Shown here: positions 1-9,226 of the stretch, in pieces
Layout: each line of letters starts with the position of its first letter
How positions within the stretch are numbered: the first letter of the stretch is position 1
Source: Acidimicrobiaceae bacterium RAAP-2
GTDB lineage: Bacteria; Actinomycetota; Acidimicrobiia; Acidimicrobiales; RAAP-2
Direction: 5' to 3'
Assembly (NCBI GenBank): GCA_001443545.1
Contig: LMAD01000005.1
Location: 1-64,000, forward strand
DNA length: 64,000 nt
Notes under the pieces: model-generated
The model's input: only the letters and a program-made list of their open reading frames with translations
Database searches by the model: none
Told to the model about the DNA's origin: nothing
Program-made: the position numbers and the translations under genes

Positions 1-540
1 GTCGGTGACGTCACCGACGACGACGTGCTGCTGCGCGCGGGCATCGAGCGCGCCGCGACGGTCGTCGCCGCGCTCGACACCGACGCTGACAACCTCTACG
101 TCACGGTGGCGAGCAAGTCGCTCAAGGCCGACGTCCAGATCATCGCGCGGGCCCGCAGCCAGTCCTCGGAGCTGAAGCTCCAACGGGCCGGCGCCGACCG
201 AGTCGTCAACCCCCAGCAGTTCGGCGGTGACCGGATGGCCTCCTTCGTGACCCAACCCCACGTCGTGGACTTCGTCGACGTGGTGATGCACGACGGCAGC
301 CTGCAGTTCCGCCTGAGCGAGTCGCTCATCGCGGCCGACTCTCGACTCGCCGGCGAGACCCTTCGTTCGGCGCGCCTCCACGACCACACCGGCGTACTCG
401 TGCTCGCCATCCGACGACCCGACGGCAGCTTCATCACCAATCCGCCGCCCGAGGCGACAATGGCCGCCGGCGACGTCTTGATCGGCGTGGGCACCGAGTC
501 CCAGCTCGCCACGATGGCGGACTTCGCGACCACGCGGTAG
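1..540 (+). CDS. TrkA/RCK-domain potassium channel or uptake regulator, C-terminal part
   Basis: The reading frame is open from the first base, so the start lies outside the window; 179 residues are visible. They cover the end of a Rossmann-type TrkA-N domain (GDVTDDDVLLRAGIERA, then AALDTDADNLYVTVASKS) and a TrkA-C domain near residues 95-175, ending in GDVLIGVGTESQL. RCK proteins of this kind bind NAD(H) or nucleotides and gate K+ channels or Trk/Ktr transporters at the inner face of the membrane. The pattern of alternating DxDAD and RAGADRVV motifs is typical of fused channel-RCK proteins, so pore helices may lie upstream. No terminator is obvious before the convergent gene at 564. Confidence 0.85.
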   Translation, partial: VGDVTDDDVLLRAGIERAATVVAALDTDADNLYVTVASKSLKADVQIIARARSQSSELKLQRAGADRVVNPQQFGGDRMASFVTQPHVVDFVDVVMHDGSLQFRLSESLIAADSRLAGETLRSARLHDHTGVLVLAIRRPDGSFITNPPPEATMAAGDVLIGVGTESQLATMADFATTR

Positions 541-563
541 GTCGCGACCGCGCGACCGGCGAG

Positions 564-2090
564 TCAGACCGGCGCCGAGCCGAAGCTCGACTCCAGGGAG
601 TAGCCCGCGTCAAAGACGGCGAGGCACGCCGCGACGACGGCCTCGTCGTAGAGACGACCGGCGCCGCTGCGCACCTCGTCGAGGGCCACGTCGAGTCCGA
701 GCCCGGCCCGATAGGGGCGATGGTGGGTCATCGCCTCGACGACGTCGGCCACGGCGACGATCCGCGCGGGCAGCGAGATGGCCAAGCCCACGAGCCCCTC
801 GGGGTAGCCCGAGCCGTCGAGTCGCTCGTGGTGCTGGAGGGCCACCTCGGCGATCGGCCACGGCAGCCCGGCCTCGCGCAAGATGTCGGCGCCGACCTCG
901 GGGTGCTTCTGGATGAGGGTGTACTCCAGCGGGTTCAGTCGTCCTGGTCGGGTGAGGATCTCGGCCGGGATCGAGATCTTGCCAATGTCGTGCACGACGC
1001 CGCTCTGGCGGATCAGGCGCGCCAGCTCGTCCTCGAGTCCCATCTCGCGCGCGATCGCCTCGCCGAGGCGCCCGACGCCGAGCTGGTGGCCCGCGGTGTA
1101 GGGGTCGCGGTTCTCGGTCATGCGCGCGAGCGCCGCGATCGTGCCGTCGAGTGAGCGCTCCAGCTGACGCATCGAGGCGACGTGGGCGGCCCCGAGCTCG
1201 ATCTCGCGGGCGATCTGCTCGAGTCCCGCGACGACGGGCTCACTGAACTCGAAGCGGTGGCGCGAGGAGACGACGAGCGCGCCGGCCCGGCCGGACAACC
1301 GCAGGGGGAGCGCGAGGACGGAGTGGAATCCGGCTTCGAGCGCGCGGCGGCGCCACCCGGTCGAGGGACGAATGGCCGCCAGGTCGAGTCGCACCTGGGT
1401 GTGCCCCGTGCGCAGCACCGCATCCAGTGGATCGTCGCGGCCCTCGTCGACGACTTGCTCGGCGGCGACACCGTCGAGGAAGTCGGTGGCGCCGGCGCGC
1501 GCCGCGACGGCGATGGCACCCGAGCCCGGGTCTCGCGTCGCGATCCACGCGAGCTCGTAGCCGCCGATGGTGACGAAGGCGCGACAGGCCTGGTCGACGA
1601 AGCGCTCGGCGTCGGTCGCCAACGTCACCGATCGATTGACCTCGCTGAGCAGTTCGAGGAATCGCTCCTTGATGACCTGGTCGGTGAGGTCGAAGTACGA
1701 CGAGATGACACCCTTGATCGAACCGTCCACCACGGCCGCACAGACGTTGAGCGTGAACCACCGCCGCGACCCGTCTTGGACGTTGAGCCCCATGATGGCG
1801 TTCGCGGTGGGCTCGCCCGTGGCGAAGGTGTTCGCCCCGGGTATGTCCGCACTCGAAAAGGGCTTGCCGTCTCGGTCCACGGCGTCCCACTGCGCTTCGT
1901 GCATGCTGCGCCCGATCAGTTCCTCGCGCGCGCAACCAATCAGGGCCGCCACCGCGTCGTTGCAGTCGACGATCGTCCCTCGCTTGTCGAAGAGGATGAC
2001 GCCGACCGACGTGGTGGCGAGGAAATCGCTCTCGCTCAACAGGGCCCGCAGCGGACCGTCTCGTGGGTCGCCAACGCGGAACTCGCTCAC
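564..2090 (-). CDS. PAS-GAF-HD-GYP protein, probable c-di-GMP phosphodiesterase
   Basis: This 508-residue protein is predicted to hydrolyse c-di-GMP in the cytoplasm in response to a sensed signal. A PAS domain (about 20-135, with ILFDKRGTIVDCNDA), a GAF-like domain (about 140-310) and an HD-GYP domain (about 320-490) follow one another. The HD motif (VVHDIGKISIP) and the GYP motif (HHERLDGSGYP) are intact. The open frame runs further upstream, but GTG at 2088-2090 is preceded at good distance by AGGAGGT, which decides the start. It matches the gene at 38032-39558 in length and domain order, so the two are close paralogues. There is no transmembrane segment or signal peptide. It sits about 29 kb from the main c-di-GMP island. 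Confidence 0.9.
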   Translation of the reverse strand: MSEFRVGDPRDGPLRALLSESDFLATTSVGVILFDKRGTIVDCNDAVAALIGCAREELIGRSMHEAQWDAVDRDGKPFSSADIPGANTFATGEPTANAIMGLNVQDGSRRWFTLNVCAAVVDGSIKGVISSYFDLTDQVIKERFLELLSEVNRSVTLATDAERFVDQACRAFVTIGGYELAWIATRDPGSGAIAVAARAGATDFLDGVAAEQVVDEGRDDPLDAVLRTGHTQVRLDLAAIRPSTGWRRRALEAGFHSVLALPLRLSGRAGALVVSSRHRFEFSEPVVAGLEQIAREIELGAAHVASMRQLERSLDGTIAALARMTENRDPYTAGHQLGVGRLGEAIAREMGLEDELARLIRQSGVVHDIGKISIPAEILTRPGRLNPLEYTLIQKHPEVGADILREAGLPWPIAEVALQHHERLDGSGYPEGLVGLAISLPARIVAVADVVEAMTHHRPYRAGLGLDVALDEVRSGAGRLYDEAVVAACLAVFDAGYSLESSFGSAPV

Positions 2091-2202
2091 GGGACCTCCT
2101 CGGCCGATCACCGTCGCCGGTGGCCTGACGTCGTCAGCATAGGGTGTCGCGACGGCCGGGGTCGGACCACGACCGAATCGGGGGACTCCGATCGTCCCGT
2201 GC

Positions 2203-2742
2203 TCACTCGCCCGTCGCACCGTCCACGGACTCGCGCAGGAGGTCGGCGTGACCGTTATGGCGCGCGTACTCCTCGATGAGGTGACAGAGGATCCAGCGCA
2301 GGCTCGGGGTCCGCCCGTCGGGCCAGCGCCGTTCAGCCAGCTGGGCGAGGTCGCCCTCGGCCAGCGCGCCCGCAACGACGGCGCGCGAGCGCTCCACCGA
2401 CGCACGCCAGAGGTCGCGAAGTTCCTCGGGACGGTCCTGCGCGGCCGATTCCCACTCCCAGTCCGGCTCCTGCTCCCAGTCCACCGCGCTCCACGGTGCT
2501 GGGACGACCCGGTCGGCGAACCACTGGGTGAACCACCAGTCCTCGACGACGGCCAGGTGCTTGAGCATGCCCCCGAGGGTCATGGTCGAGACGCCGACCC
2601 GCGCCGCGAGGCCGGCCGCGTCGAGCCCCTCGCACTTCCAGGCGAACGTGGCGCGCTGATAGTCGAGGAAGCCCAGCAGGGTCGAGACCTCGTCGGCGAC
2701 GAGGGGTGGCTCGAGACGTCCGTGGTCGTCGATGTCGGTCAC
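2203..2742 (-). CDS. DinB-superfamily protein, DUF664 type
   Basis: The 179-residue product belongs to the DinB-like four-helix bundle family. The C-terminal signature RWILCHLIEEYARHNGHAD, with its metal-ligand histidines, is typical of the DUF664 branch common in actinobacteria. An early His (MLKHLAVVEDWWF) would be the first ligand. Relatives include mycothiol- or bacillithiol-dependent S-transferases, often in detoxification, but no substrate can be read here. The GTG at 2742 was chosen because the conserved region starts shortly after it; no strong ribosome binding site is visible, so the start is tentative. It lies 112 bp upstream of the HD-GYP gene on the same strand. Confidence 0.8.
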   Translation of the reverse strand: MTDIDDHGRLEPPLVADEVSTLLGFLDYQRATFAWKCEGLDAAGLAARVGVSTMTLGGMLKHLAVVEDWWFTQWFADRVVPAPWSAVDWEQEPDWEWESAAQDRPEELRDLWRASVERSRAVVAGALAEGDLAQLAERRWPDGRTPSLRWILCHLIEEYARHNGHADLLRESVDGATGE

Positions 2743-2842
2743 GGACGTGAATCTAGCGACCGCGCCCGGGCTCGGTGCGATTCGCCGTGCGCTCGGCCCA
2801 ACCCTACGATGAAGTCGCACCGAACACGCGAGAGGAGTCCCC

Positions 2843-3196
2843 ATGGCCGAGTTCGTCGTCCACGACCACGAACTGATCCTGCAGCTCACCGCAGCCGAGA
2901 AGGTCGAGGGTATCCACGGGGACCTGCGAGCGCCGCTCTCGTCGGTCACCGGCGTCGAGGTCCTCGAGCACCCGCACCGCGCGGCCGACATCATCGGCCT
3001 GCGGGCCGGCACCCGGATCCCCGGCGTCATCGAGGTCGCCTCGGTGCACGGCGTGAAATCGACCATCTTCGCCGCGGTGCACCACGACACGCCCCGCGGC
3101 GTGCGCGTCAACCTGCGCGACCAGCCCCACGACGCGTGGATCGTCGGCTGCGCCGACCCCGAGGCCGTCGCCGCGTCGATCACCCACGTCACGTGA
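2843..3196 (+). CDS. Small conserved-looking protein, possible PH-like beta domain
   Basis: A 117-residue cytoplasmic protein with no signal peptide or membrane segment. It starts at an ATG preceded by GAGAGGAG. The pattern of short beta strands (MAEFVVHDHELILQL, then a central RIPGVIEVASVHG and a late DAWIVGCADPEAVAA ending) resembles small bacterial pleckstrin-like domains that pack on membranes or partners. I do not recognise a catalytic motif. A TACGAT element about 25 bp upstream could be a -10 box. It is divergent from the DUF664 gene and convergent with the aldehyde dehydrogenase. Function unknown. Confidence 0.65.
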   Translation: MAEFVVHDHELILQLTAAEKVEGIHGDLRAPLSSVTGVEVLEHPHRAADIIGLRAGTRIPGVIEVASVHGVKSTIFAAVHHDTPRGVRVNLRDQPHDAWIVGCADPEAVAASITHVT

Positions 3197-3247
3197 GCAG
3201 GTCTGGCCCGCGCCGCGTCCGGCGAGAACGCGACGCGGACCAGACGA

Positions 3248-4612
3248 CTAGGCGATGTAGAACGTCTTGACGTTCGTGAACTCGCGGATTCCCTGGGCCG
3301 AGAGCTCGCGGCCGTAGCCGGAGCGCTTGATGCCGCCGAAGGGCAGCTCGGGGGTGGAGGCGACGATCGCGTTGGCGAAGACCATCCCCGCCTCGACGCC
3401 CTCGATCGCCTGCTCGATCTCGTGCGGGTCGGTCGCCCAGATCGAACCGCCGAGACCCCACGGCGACGAGTTGGCCAGCTCGATGGCCTCGGCGAGGTCC
3501 TGGACCACCTCGACGACCGCGACGGGGCCGAACAGCTCCTCGCAGCCGGCCCGTGAGTCGCGCGGCACGTCGGTCAAGACAGTCGGCGGGTAGTAGAAGC
3601 CGCGGCCCTCGGGGATCACCCCGCCGGTGCGCAGGACCGCGCCCTTGGCGAGCGAGTCCTGAACCTGGGCGTGCAGCAGCTCGCGCTGCTCGGCGTTGAC
3701 CATCGGGCCGACGACGGTCTTGGCGTCCATCGGGTCACCGACGACGACCTCGCCCATGGCCGTGGTGTAGGCCTCGATGAACTCCTCGGCGCGCTCGGCG
3801 ACGACGATGAAGCGCTTGGCCGCGATGCAGCTCTGCCCGTTGTTCTGCACGCGCGCGGTCACGGCCATCGGCACGGTGCGGGCCAGGTCGGCCGAGCTCG
3901 CGACGATGAAGGCGTCCGAACCGCCGAGCTCGAGCACGCACTTCTTCAGGTGCGCCCCGGCCTGGGCGCCGACGATCTTGCCGGCGATCTCGGACCCGGT
4001 GAGGGTCACGGCGGCGATACGGTCGTCGGCGATCATGTCGGCCAGTTCGCGATGCCCGAGGAAGAGGTTCGCGAAGACCCCCGTCGGGAAGCCCGCGCGC
4101 AAGAAGAGGCTCTCGAGGTAGAGCGCCGAACCGGGCACGTTGTGGGCGTGCTTCAAGATGCCGACGTTGCCGGCCATCATCGACGGGGCGGCGAAGCGCA
4201 CGGCCTGCCAGAGCGCGAAGTTCCAGGGCATCACCGCGAGCACCGCGCCGAGCGGCTGGTAGCGGATGCCGCTACTCGAGGCCGGTGACGCGATGATCTC
4301 GTCGGCGAGCAACGACTCGGCGTGCTCGGCGTAGTAGCGCATGGTCGTCGCGCACTTCATCACCTCGCCCTTGGCCGAGGCGAAGGTCTTACCCATCTCG
4401 GCGGTCAGCATCGCCGCGGCGGTGTCCAGCTCGTCCTCGAGGAGTTGCGCGGCGCGCGTCATCAGCTCGCCGCGGTCCTTGAACGGCGTCTGGCGCCAAC
4501 TCTTGAAGGCGGCCTGGGAGGCCGCGAGGGCGGCCTCGATCTGCTCGGCCGTGTGCGCCGGATAGGTCGCGATGACCTCTTCGGTGGCGGGGTTGATGGC
4601 GGTGAACGACAT
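3248..4612 (-). CDS. NAD(P)-dependent aldehyde dehydrogenase, succinate-semialdehyde dehydrogenase type
   Basis: A 454-residue enzyme that oxidises an aldehyde to the acid using NAD(P)+. It shows the NAD-binding and catalytic landmarks of the family: PLGAVLAVMPWNFALWQ, the catalytic glutamate in LELGGSDAF, the catalytic cysteine in NNGQSCIAAKRF, and a late EELFGPVA. The N-terminus (INPATEEVIATY) and the short length match the Sad/GabD-like branch that acts on succinate semialdehyde, but the substrate is inferred. The open frame continues far upstream; ATG at 4612 is supported by GAAGGGAC upstream and by alignment of the family N-terminus. It is divergent from glycerate kinase, next to the uronate locus, where aldehyde oxidation could also be useful. 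Confidence 0.93.
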   Translation of the reverse strand: MSFTAINPATEEVIATYPAHTAEQIEAALAASQAAFKSWRQTPFKDRGELMTRAAQLLEDELDTAAAMLTAEMGKTFASAKGEVMKCATTMRYYAEHAESLLADEIIASPASSSGIRYQPLGAVLAVMPWNFALWQAVRFAAPSMMAGNVGILKHAHNVPGSALYLESLFLRAGFPTGVFANLFLGHRELADMIADDRIAAVTLTGSEIAGKIVGAQAGAHLKKCVLELGGSDAFIVASSADLARTVPMAVTARVQNNGQSCIAAKRFIVVAERAEEFIEAYTTAMGEVVVGDPMDAKTVVGPMVNAEQRELLHAQVQDSLAKGAVLRTGGVIPEGRGFYYPPTVLTDVPRDSRAGCEELFGPVAVVEVVQDLAEAIELANSSPWGLGGSIWATDPHEIEQAIEGVEAGMVFANAIVASTPELPFGGIKRSGYGRELSAQGIREFTNVKTFYIA

Positions 4613-4768
4613 TGTTCTGTCCCTTCTGGGTCCGTGTCGCGTCGACGGTGACGCCTCCTCTATTTCTAGTTCGAATCCGCGGAGGCTGTGACGGGGCGGG
4701 TGGCTCGACGAGGCCGGCGCGGACCACTCGCTAGATTGACAACCGAGACCGTCGAACTGGAGGCAGCC

Positions 4769-6058
4769 GTGGCCAGCGACCCGCCCACCGAGGCGCTTTC
4801 GATCGCCTCGTCGTGGCTCGACACCATCGACCTCGCGGGCGAGATTGATCGCGGTCTTTCCGATTCCGGTGACGGACCAGTCGACGTCGTCGCGCTGGGC
4901 AAGGCCGCCGGGGAGATGACCGACGCGGCCGTGGCCGCGCTCGGCGCGCGGGTCGCTCGACGCCTCGTCATCGCCGACGCCGAGGGGGCCGCGCGGTACC
5001 ACGACGACGACGCTGTGGTCGTGGTCGGCGAACACCCCGTCCCGGGCGCGGGCAGCCTCGAGGCCGGACGTCGCCTCGTCTCGTTCCTCGCCGGCGCGCT
5101 CGACGCGCGGCTCACGCTCTTCCTGGTCTCGGGCGGCGCCTCGAGCCTCTGCGTCGCGCCCGCGGCCCCCCTCGGGCTCGACGAGCTCGGCGAACTCTGG
5201 CGCGCGGCGCTGGCGGCCGGGGTCGACATCACGACGCTCAACCGGCTCCGGGCCGCGACCTCGACCATCTCGGGTGGGGCCGTCCTGCGCGCCGTTCGCA
5301 CGCCGCGCTCGCGAACGCTGCTCATGGTCGACAACGTCGTCTCGGGTGCCGCGTGGGTGGCCTCGGGGCTGACCTATCAGTTCGAGCCGTCCGCTACCGA
5401 CGTGGCCGACCTGCTCGAGCGCTTCGCCGTTCCCCTCGGCCCACTCGCACAAGCCGTCGCCGCCGCGGCGGCGCGTCGACGGGCCCTGATGGCCGTGCCG
5501 GTTGCGACCGAGCACGACAACGTCGTCGTCGCCGACCCCGAACTGTTGCTCGCCGAGGCGAGCGCGCGCGCCGAGCAGCTCGGCTACCGGGTCCACTCGC
5601 TCGGCAGTGCCGTCCACGGCGACGTCGAGGCGGTGGCGAGCGACTGGGCCGCCACGCTGGCCGAGCTGACCCGACACCCGGGCCGTCACTGCGTGCTCGG
5701 CGTCGGCGAGGTCACGGTACGGGTCCGAGGGACCGGTCTCGGCGGCCGCTGCCAGGAGTTCGCCTGGATAATGGCGGCGGAGCTCGCGCGCCTCGGACGG
5801 CCCGCGACCTTCGTCGCGCGCTCCTCGGACGGGCGCGACTACGTCGAGGGAGTCGCGGGCGCCTGGGTCGACGAGCGCACCACGCAGCGCATCGCCGACG
5901 CGGGGCTCGACTGGGCCGTGGTCAAGAGCAGTAACGACAGCCACCGCGGGCTCGCCGCCCTCGACCAGCTGATCGACGGCGCCCACACCGGCTGGAACCT
6001 CTGTGACCTCTACGTCGCGGTCCTCGAGGGCGAGTCGTCGACCCCGGGCTCGCTGTAG
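4769..6058 (+). CDS. gckA: Glycerate 2-kinase, MOFRL/DUF4147 family
   Basis: A 429-residue kinase that converts D-glycerate and ATP to 2-phosphoglycerate. The N-terminal DUF4147 domain shows ALGKAAGEM, the SGGASSL loop and a central LMVDNVVSG. The C-terminal MOFRL domain shows GLGGRCQEFAWIMAAEL and SSDGRDYVEG. GTG at 4769 is preceded by GGAGG six bases away, which fixes the start better than an earlier GTG in the same frame. In this setting it would phosphorylate the glycerate formed by the reductase at 10077-10970, completing aldarate breakdown. Its last 49 bases overlap the end of the convergent uronate dehydrogenase gene. The usual Asn of GGRNQE is Cys here. Confidence 0.9.
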   Translation: MASDPPTEALSIASSWLDTIDLAGEIDRGLSDSGDGPVDVVALGKAAGEMTDAAVAALGARVARRLVIADAEGAARYHDDDAVVVVGEHPVPGAGSLEAGRRLVSFLAGALDARLTLFLVSGGASSLCVAPAAPLGLDELGELWRAALAAGVDITTLNRLRAATSTISGGAVLRAVRTPRSRTLLMVDNVVSGAAWVASGLTYQFEPSATDVADLLERFAVPLGPLAQAVAAAAARRRALMAVPVATEHDNVVVADPELLLAEASARAEQLGYRVHSLGSAVHGDVEAVASDWAATLAELTRHPGRHCVLGVGEVTVRVRGTGLGGRCQEFAWIMAAELARLGRPATFVARSSDGRDYVEGVAGAWVDERTTQRIADAGLDWAVVKSSNDSHRGLAALDQLIDGAHTGWNLCDLYVAVLEGESSTPGSL

Positions 6059-6819
6059 CGCCCGCCGATGCGGTCCCAAGGTTCGGGTTCACCCTCGATG
6101 ACCTCGAGGTAGTCCTCGGCGTCGTCGAGCGGCTCGTACCCGATTGCATCGCCGCCATCGAGGGCGGCGATGCGCCGCGTGTTGGCCGAGACCCCCCACA
6201 CCACGCGATAGCCCGGCGCGGGCGTGGCTAGCGTCGCCTCGAAGAGCCGGGTGCAGTCGTTCGGCGACAGCCAGTTCCACAACGTGCGCCGATCGGTCGG
6301 CGCCGGGCGGAACGAGCCGATCCGCACGCAGATGACGTCGAGTCCGTACCGGTCGTGGTAGAGGCTCGCGAGGGACTCCGCGGCGACCTTCGAGACGCCA
6401 TAGAAGCTGTCGGGGCGCGCGGCGAGGTCGTCGCGCACGACCGAACCCGGGGTATTCGGGTGGAACCCGACGGCGTGGTGGCTGCTGGCGTAGACGACGC
6501 GCGCCACGCCCTGGTCTCGAGCGGCGTCGAGCAGCACGCGGGTCCCCTCGACGTTGACGGCCAGGTAGTCGGCCAACGAGTAGCCGTCGGTTGAGAGCCC
6601 GCCGAGGTGGATGATCGCGTCGACGCCCGAACAGGCGGCCCGGATCGCGCGCGGGTCGGCGAAGGACGCCGTCACGATCGCGCCGTCCTCGCCGGGTTCG
6701 AGGGGCGCCTGGTCGGCGAGGTCGACCAGGACGAGCCGGCGGCCCTCGCGACGCAGCGAGTCGCGCAGGTGACGCCCGATCGTACCGGCCGAGCCGGTGA
6801 TGAGGACCGTCTCGCTCAC
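6010..6819 (-). CDS. udh: NAD-dependent uronate dehydrogenase
   Basis: A 269-residue short-chain dehydrogenase/epimerase that in this family oxidises glucuronate or galacturonate to the aldarolactone with NAD+. The Rossmann motif is ITGSAGTIGRHLR. The catalytic Tyr-Lys pair is in SFYGVSKVAAES. The stretches IIHLGGLS, YASSHHAVGFHP and RIGSFRPAPTDRRT match my memory of Agrobacterium Udh closely enough to favour that function over a generic epimerase. Its GTG start overlaps the stop of the upstream gene as GTGA, so it is the last gene of the gudD operon. Its 3' end overlaps glycerate kinase on the other strand by 49 bases. Confidence 0.85.
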   Translation of the reverse strand: MSETVLITGSAGTIGRHLRDSLRREGRRLVLVDLADQAPLEPGEDGAIVTASFADPRAIRAACSGVDAIIHLGGLSTDGYSLADYLAVNVEGTRVLLDAARDQGVARVVYASSHHAVGFHPNTPGSVVRDDLAARPDSFYGVSKVAAESLASLYHDRYGLDVICVRIGSFRPAPTDRRTLWNWLSPNDCTRLFEATLATPAPGYRVVWGVSANTRRIAALDGGDAIGYEPLDDAEDYLEVIEGEPEPWDRIGGRYSEPGVDDSPSRTAT

Positions 6820-7964
6820 GACGGACCCCCGGTCGAAGCGGCCGCCACGACGCGCGCGGCCCGCTCCAGGTCCTCGCGCGTGGCCAGGCCGAGGTGGTAA
6901 AGGTGCCACTGGGTGACCCCGGCGTCGCGGTAGGTCGCGACGAGGGTCTCGGGGCTCGTCTCGTCGCGGTCGAGTCGCAGGTAGGCCCCGACCGGGGTCG
7001 CGGCCTCACCCAGGGCGACCAGTCCCTCGATCTCAGCCCGGGCCATGCGCTCGTCCCAGGCGTTGGCGACCACCGCGTCGAGCCGCCCGAGGACGTCGCG
7101 GCCGACCTCGGGGAACGACCCCGTCGCTCCGGGGATCGCCGAGCCGTGCAGGGTCACCGCGACCCCGGGCCGGGTCTCGGCGACGGCGTCGAGCACGGCG
7201 CGTTGCAGGCTCGCCGCGGTCTCGGCTCGAAAGGCCCGCAGCGCGCGAGCACGCTCCTCGCCGAGGATGAGTTCCAGCGACCCGGGCCGCTCGTCGACGC
7301 CGTGGCGGATGGCGCGTGCGAGTTCGTCGGCGCCAAGGCCGCCCGCGTCGAGGTCGCGCGCGCACGTCGCACAGAAACAGATCGACATGAGGTCGTCCGC
7401 GACCGCGTCGTAGGCGGCGAACTCGACCTTGTCGTGCACGCCGCCGTGGGAGAGGCCCATCGGCCCGCAGGCCTCGAGCACGAGCGAGGCGACGTTCGTC
7501 GTCGCGACGACCTCGCGTACGAGGGTCACCGCGTACTCGAGCACCTCGGGCGAGCGCGGACAGAGGCCGTAGGAGTACGGCTCGCCGAACGCGTTGCGCA
7601 CCACGAGGTCGGGGTTGGCCGCCCCGAGCTCGTCGTGGTGGCTCACCACGACCCAGGCGGCGACCTCGAGTCCGGCTCGGCTCGCGACCTCGGCGGCGGC
7701 GGCGAACTCGTTCGCCCCGCCCGGCCAGCTCGGCGCCTTCGGCACCAGACGCCGGCCCCGCCAGACCTCGGGGCGCAGCGCCACGTAGGCGGCCGAGGTG
7801 GGGACCTCGCGCACGCGCCGGGTGGGGTGCAGCGGGCTCACGGTGCGACTGGCGTGGTAGGTCGCGGCGATCGCCACCCGGTCGAGTCCGAGCGCCGCCG
7901 CGCGCGCGGCCGCCTCGGGGTCGCCGTCGAAGTCCCACGGGTAGACGTACCCGACGACGCTCAC
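6816..7964 (-). CDS. Unknown TIM-barrel-like protein in the uronate operon
   Basis: A 382-residue protein that I do not recognise by function. It begins VSVVGYVYPWDFDGDPEAA and alternates strands and helices in a way that suggests a TIM barrel. It contains a cluster ICFCATCARDL like the CxCxxC cysteine motif of several putative bacterial glycosidases, and acidic or His-rich strand ends (VVSHHDE, VLEACGPMG, TLHGSAIPG, WHLYHLG). There is no signal peptide. It is locked between gudD and udh by GTGA overlaps on both sides, so it is co-translated with uronate enzymes. Release of uronic acid from a glycoside, or opening of the aldarolactone made by Udh, would both fit the gap in the pathway; both are inference. 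Confidence 0.72.
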   Translation of the reverse strand: MSVVGYVYPWDFDGDPEAAARAAALGLDRVAIAATYHASRTVSPLHPTRRVREVPTSAAYVALRPEVWRGRRLVPKAPSWPGGANEFAAAAEVASRAGLEVAAWVVVSHHDELGAANPDLVVRNAFGEPYSYGLCPRSPEVLEYAVTLVREVVATTNVASLVLEACGPMGLSHGGVHDKVEFAAYDAVADDLMSICFCATCARDLDAGGLGADELARAIRHGVDERPGSLELILGEERARALRAFRAETAASLQRAVLDAVAETRPGVAVTLHGSAIPGATGSFPEVGRDVLGRLDAVVANAWDERMARAEIEGLVALGEAATPVGAYLRLDRDETSPETLVATYRDAGVTQWHLYHLGLATREDLERAARVVAAASTGGPS

Positions 7965-9226
7965 CAGCGCGGCACGCTCGGGTCGTAGTCGGGCTCGATC
8001 GACTGGCGATAGCGCGAGTCGTTGCGCTCGCGGACCCCGCAGGCCAGGTACCGCTCGTGCAGGCGCGCCAGCGCGTCGCGGTCGAGTTCGACCCCGAGGC
8101 CCGGGCCCGTGGGCACGGCGAGCGCGCCGTCGACGAACTCGAGGATCCCGGGCACGATCACGTCCTCGTCCTTCCAGGGCCAGTGGGTGTCGAGCGCGTA
8201 GGTGAGGTTGGGCACGGCGCTCGCCAGGTGGGTCATCGCCGCGAGACTGATCCCGAGGTGCGAGTTGGAGTGCATCGAGAGCCCCAGGTCGAAAGTCGAG
8301 CAGATCCGCGCCAGGGACTGCGATTCGCGCAGCCCGCCCCAGTAGTGGTGGTCCGACAGGATGACCCCGACGGCCCGTTCGCGCACGGCCTCGGCGATGT
8401 CCTCGAAGCCGACGACGCACATGTTGGTCGCGAGCGGCATCGAGACCTCGCGGGCCACCGCGGCCATGCCGGCGATGCCGGGCGTGGGGTCCTCGAGGTA
8501 CTCGAGCACCCCGTCGAGCTCGCGGCCGACCTCGATCGCGGTCGCCACGGTCCAGGCCGCGTTGGGGTCCAGTCGCAGGGGCAGGTCGGGGAAGGCCTCG
8601 CGCAACGCGTGGACGGCGTCGATCTCCTGACGGGGCTCGAAGACCCCGCCCTTCAGCTTGATGGCCGAGAAGCCGTAGGTCGCCACCATCGCGCGCGCCT
8701 GCTCGACGATGCCCGCGGGGTCGAGCGCCTCGCCGTAGTGGTCGGGCTCGGCCCCGGGGTGGGCCGCCCACTTGTAGAAGAGGTAGGCCGAGTAGGGCAC
8801 GCTCGCTCGAACCGACCCGCCCAGGAGCTCGGCCACCGAACGGCCGAGTAGCTTGCCCTGGACGTCGAGGCAGGCGACCTCGAAGCTCGAGAAGACCCGC
8901 AACGCCGTGCCGGTGGCGGTGATCTGGCCGGTGAGCCCGTGGCGGTCGGCCCCGACCGCGCCCGAGAGGACCTCCACGCACCGACGAGCGATGGCGCTCG
9001 TCTCGAAGACGTCGAGCCCGACGAGCCTCGCCGCCACGCGCGCCAGGCGATCGAGGTGGCCGAGGTCGCCGTAGGTCTCGCCGAGTCCGACGAGGCCGTC
9101 CTCGGTCGCGACCTCGAGCACGACGCGGATGGCGTAGGGCTCGTGCACCCCGACGGCGTTGAGCAGCGGCGGGTCGGCGAAGGCGACCGGCGTGATGGCG
9201 ATCGAGACGATGCGGCTCGAGGACAC
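7961..9226 (-). CDS. gudD: Glucarate dehydratase, enolase superfamily
   Basis: A 421-residue enolase-superfamily enzyme predicted to dehydrate D-glucarate to 5-keto-4-deoxyglucarate. The capping domain (1-130) precedes the barrel. Visible active-site pieces are the KxK-type base SAIKLKGG, metal ligands in RLDPNAAW and EDPTPG, and the His motif SMHSNSHLGISLAAM, which closely follows GudD. Length is slightly below the E. coli enzyme. It starts at GTG 9226 with AAGGAGGG upstream and leads an operon (gudD, unknown barrel, udh) with GTGA couplings. The 92-bp gap to the divergent aldolase gene should hold both promoters and probably a sugar-acid-responsive operator. Confidence 0.9.
   Translation of the reverse strand: MSSSRIVSIAITPVAFADPPLLNAVGVHEPYAIRVVLEVATEDGLVGLGETYGDLGHLDRLARVAARLVGLDVFETSAIARRCVEVLSGAVGADRHGLTGQITATGTALRVFSSFEVACLDVQGKLLGRSVAELLGGSVRASVPYSAYLFYKWAAHPGAEPDHYGEALDPAGIVEQARAMVATYGFSAIKLKGGVFEPRQEIDAVHALREAFPDLPLRLDPNAAWTVATAIEVGRELDGVLEYLEDPTPGIAGMAAVAREVSMPLATNMCVVGFEDIAEAVRERAVGVILSDHHYWGGLRESQSLARICSTFDLGLSMHSNSHLGISLAAMTHLASAVPNLTYALDTHWPWKDEDVIVPGILEFVDGALAVPTGPGLGVELDRDALARLHERYLACGVRERNDSRYRQSIEPDYDPSVPRW

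Noticed and set aside
4613..6079. Upstream extension of the aldehyde dehydrogenase frame (943 codons in total)
   Set aside because: The extension lies antisense to glycerate kinase and is low complexity; the family N-terminus starts at 4612.
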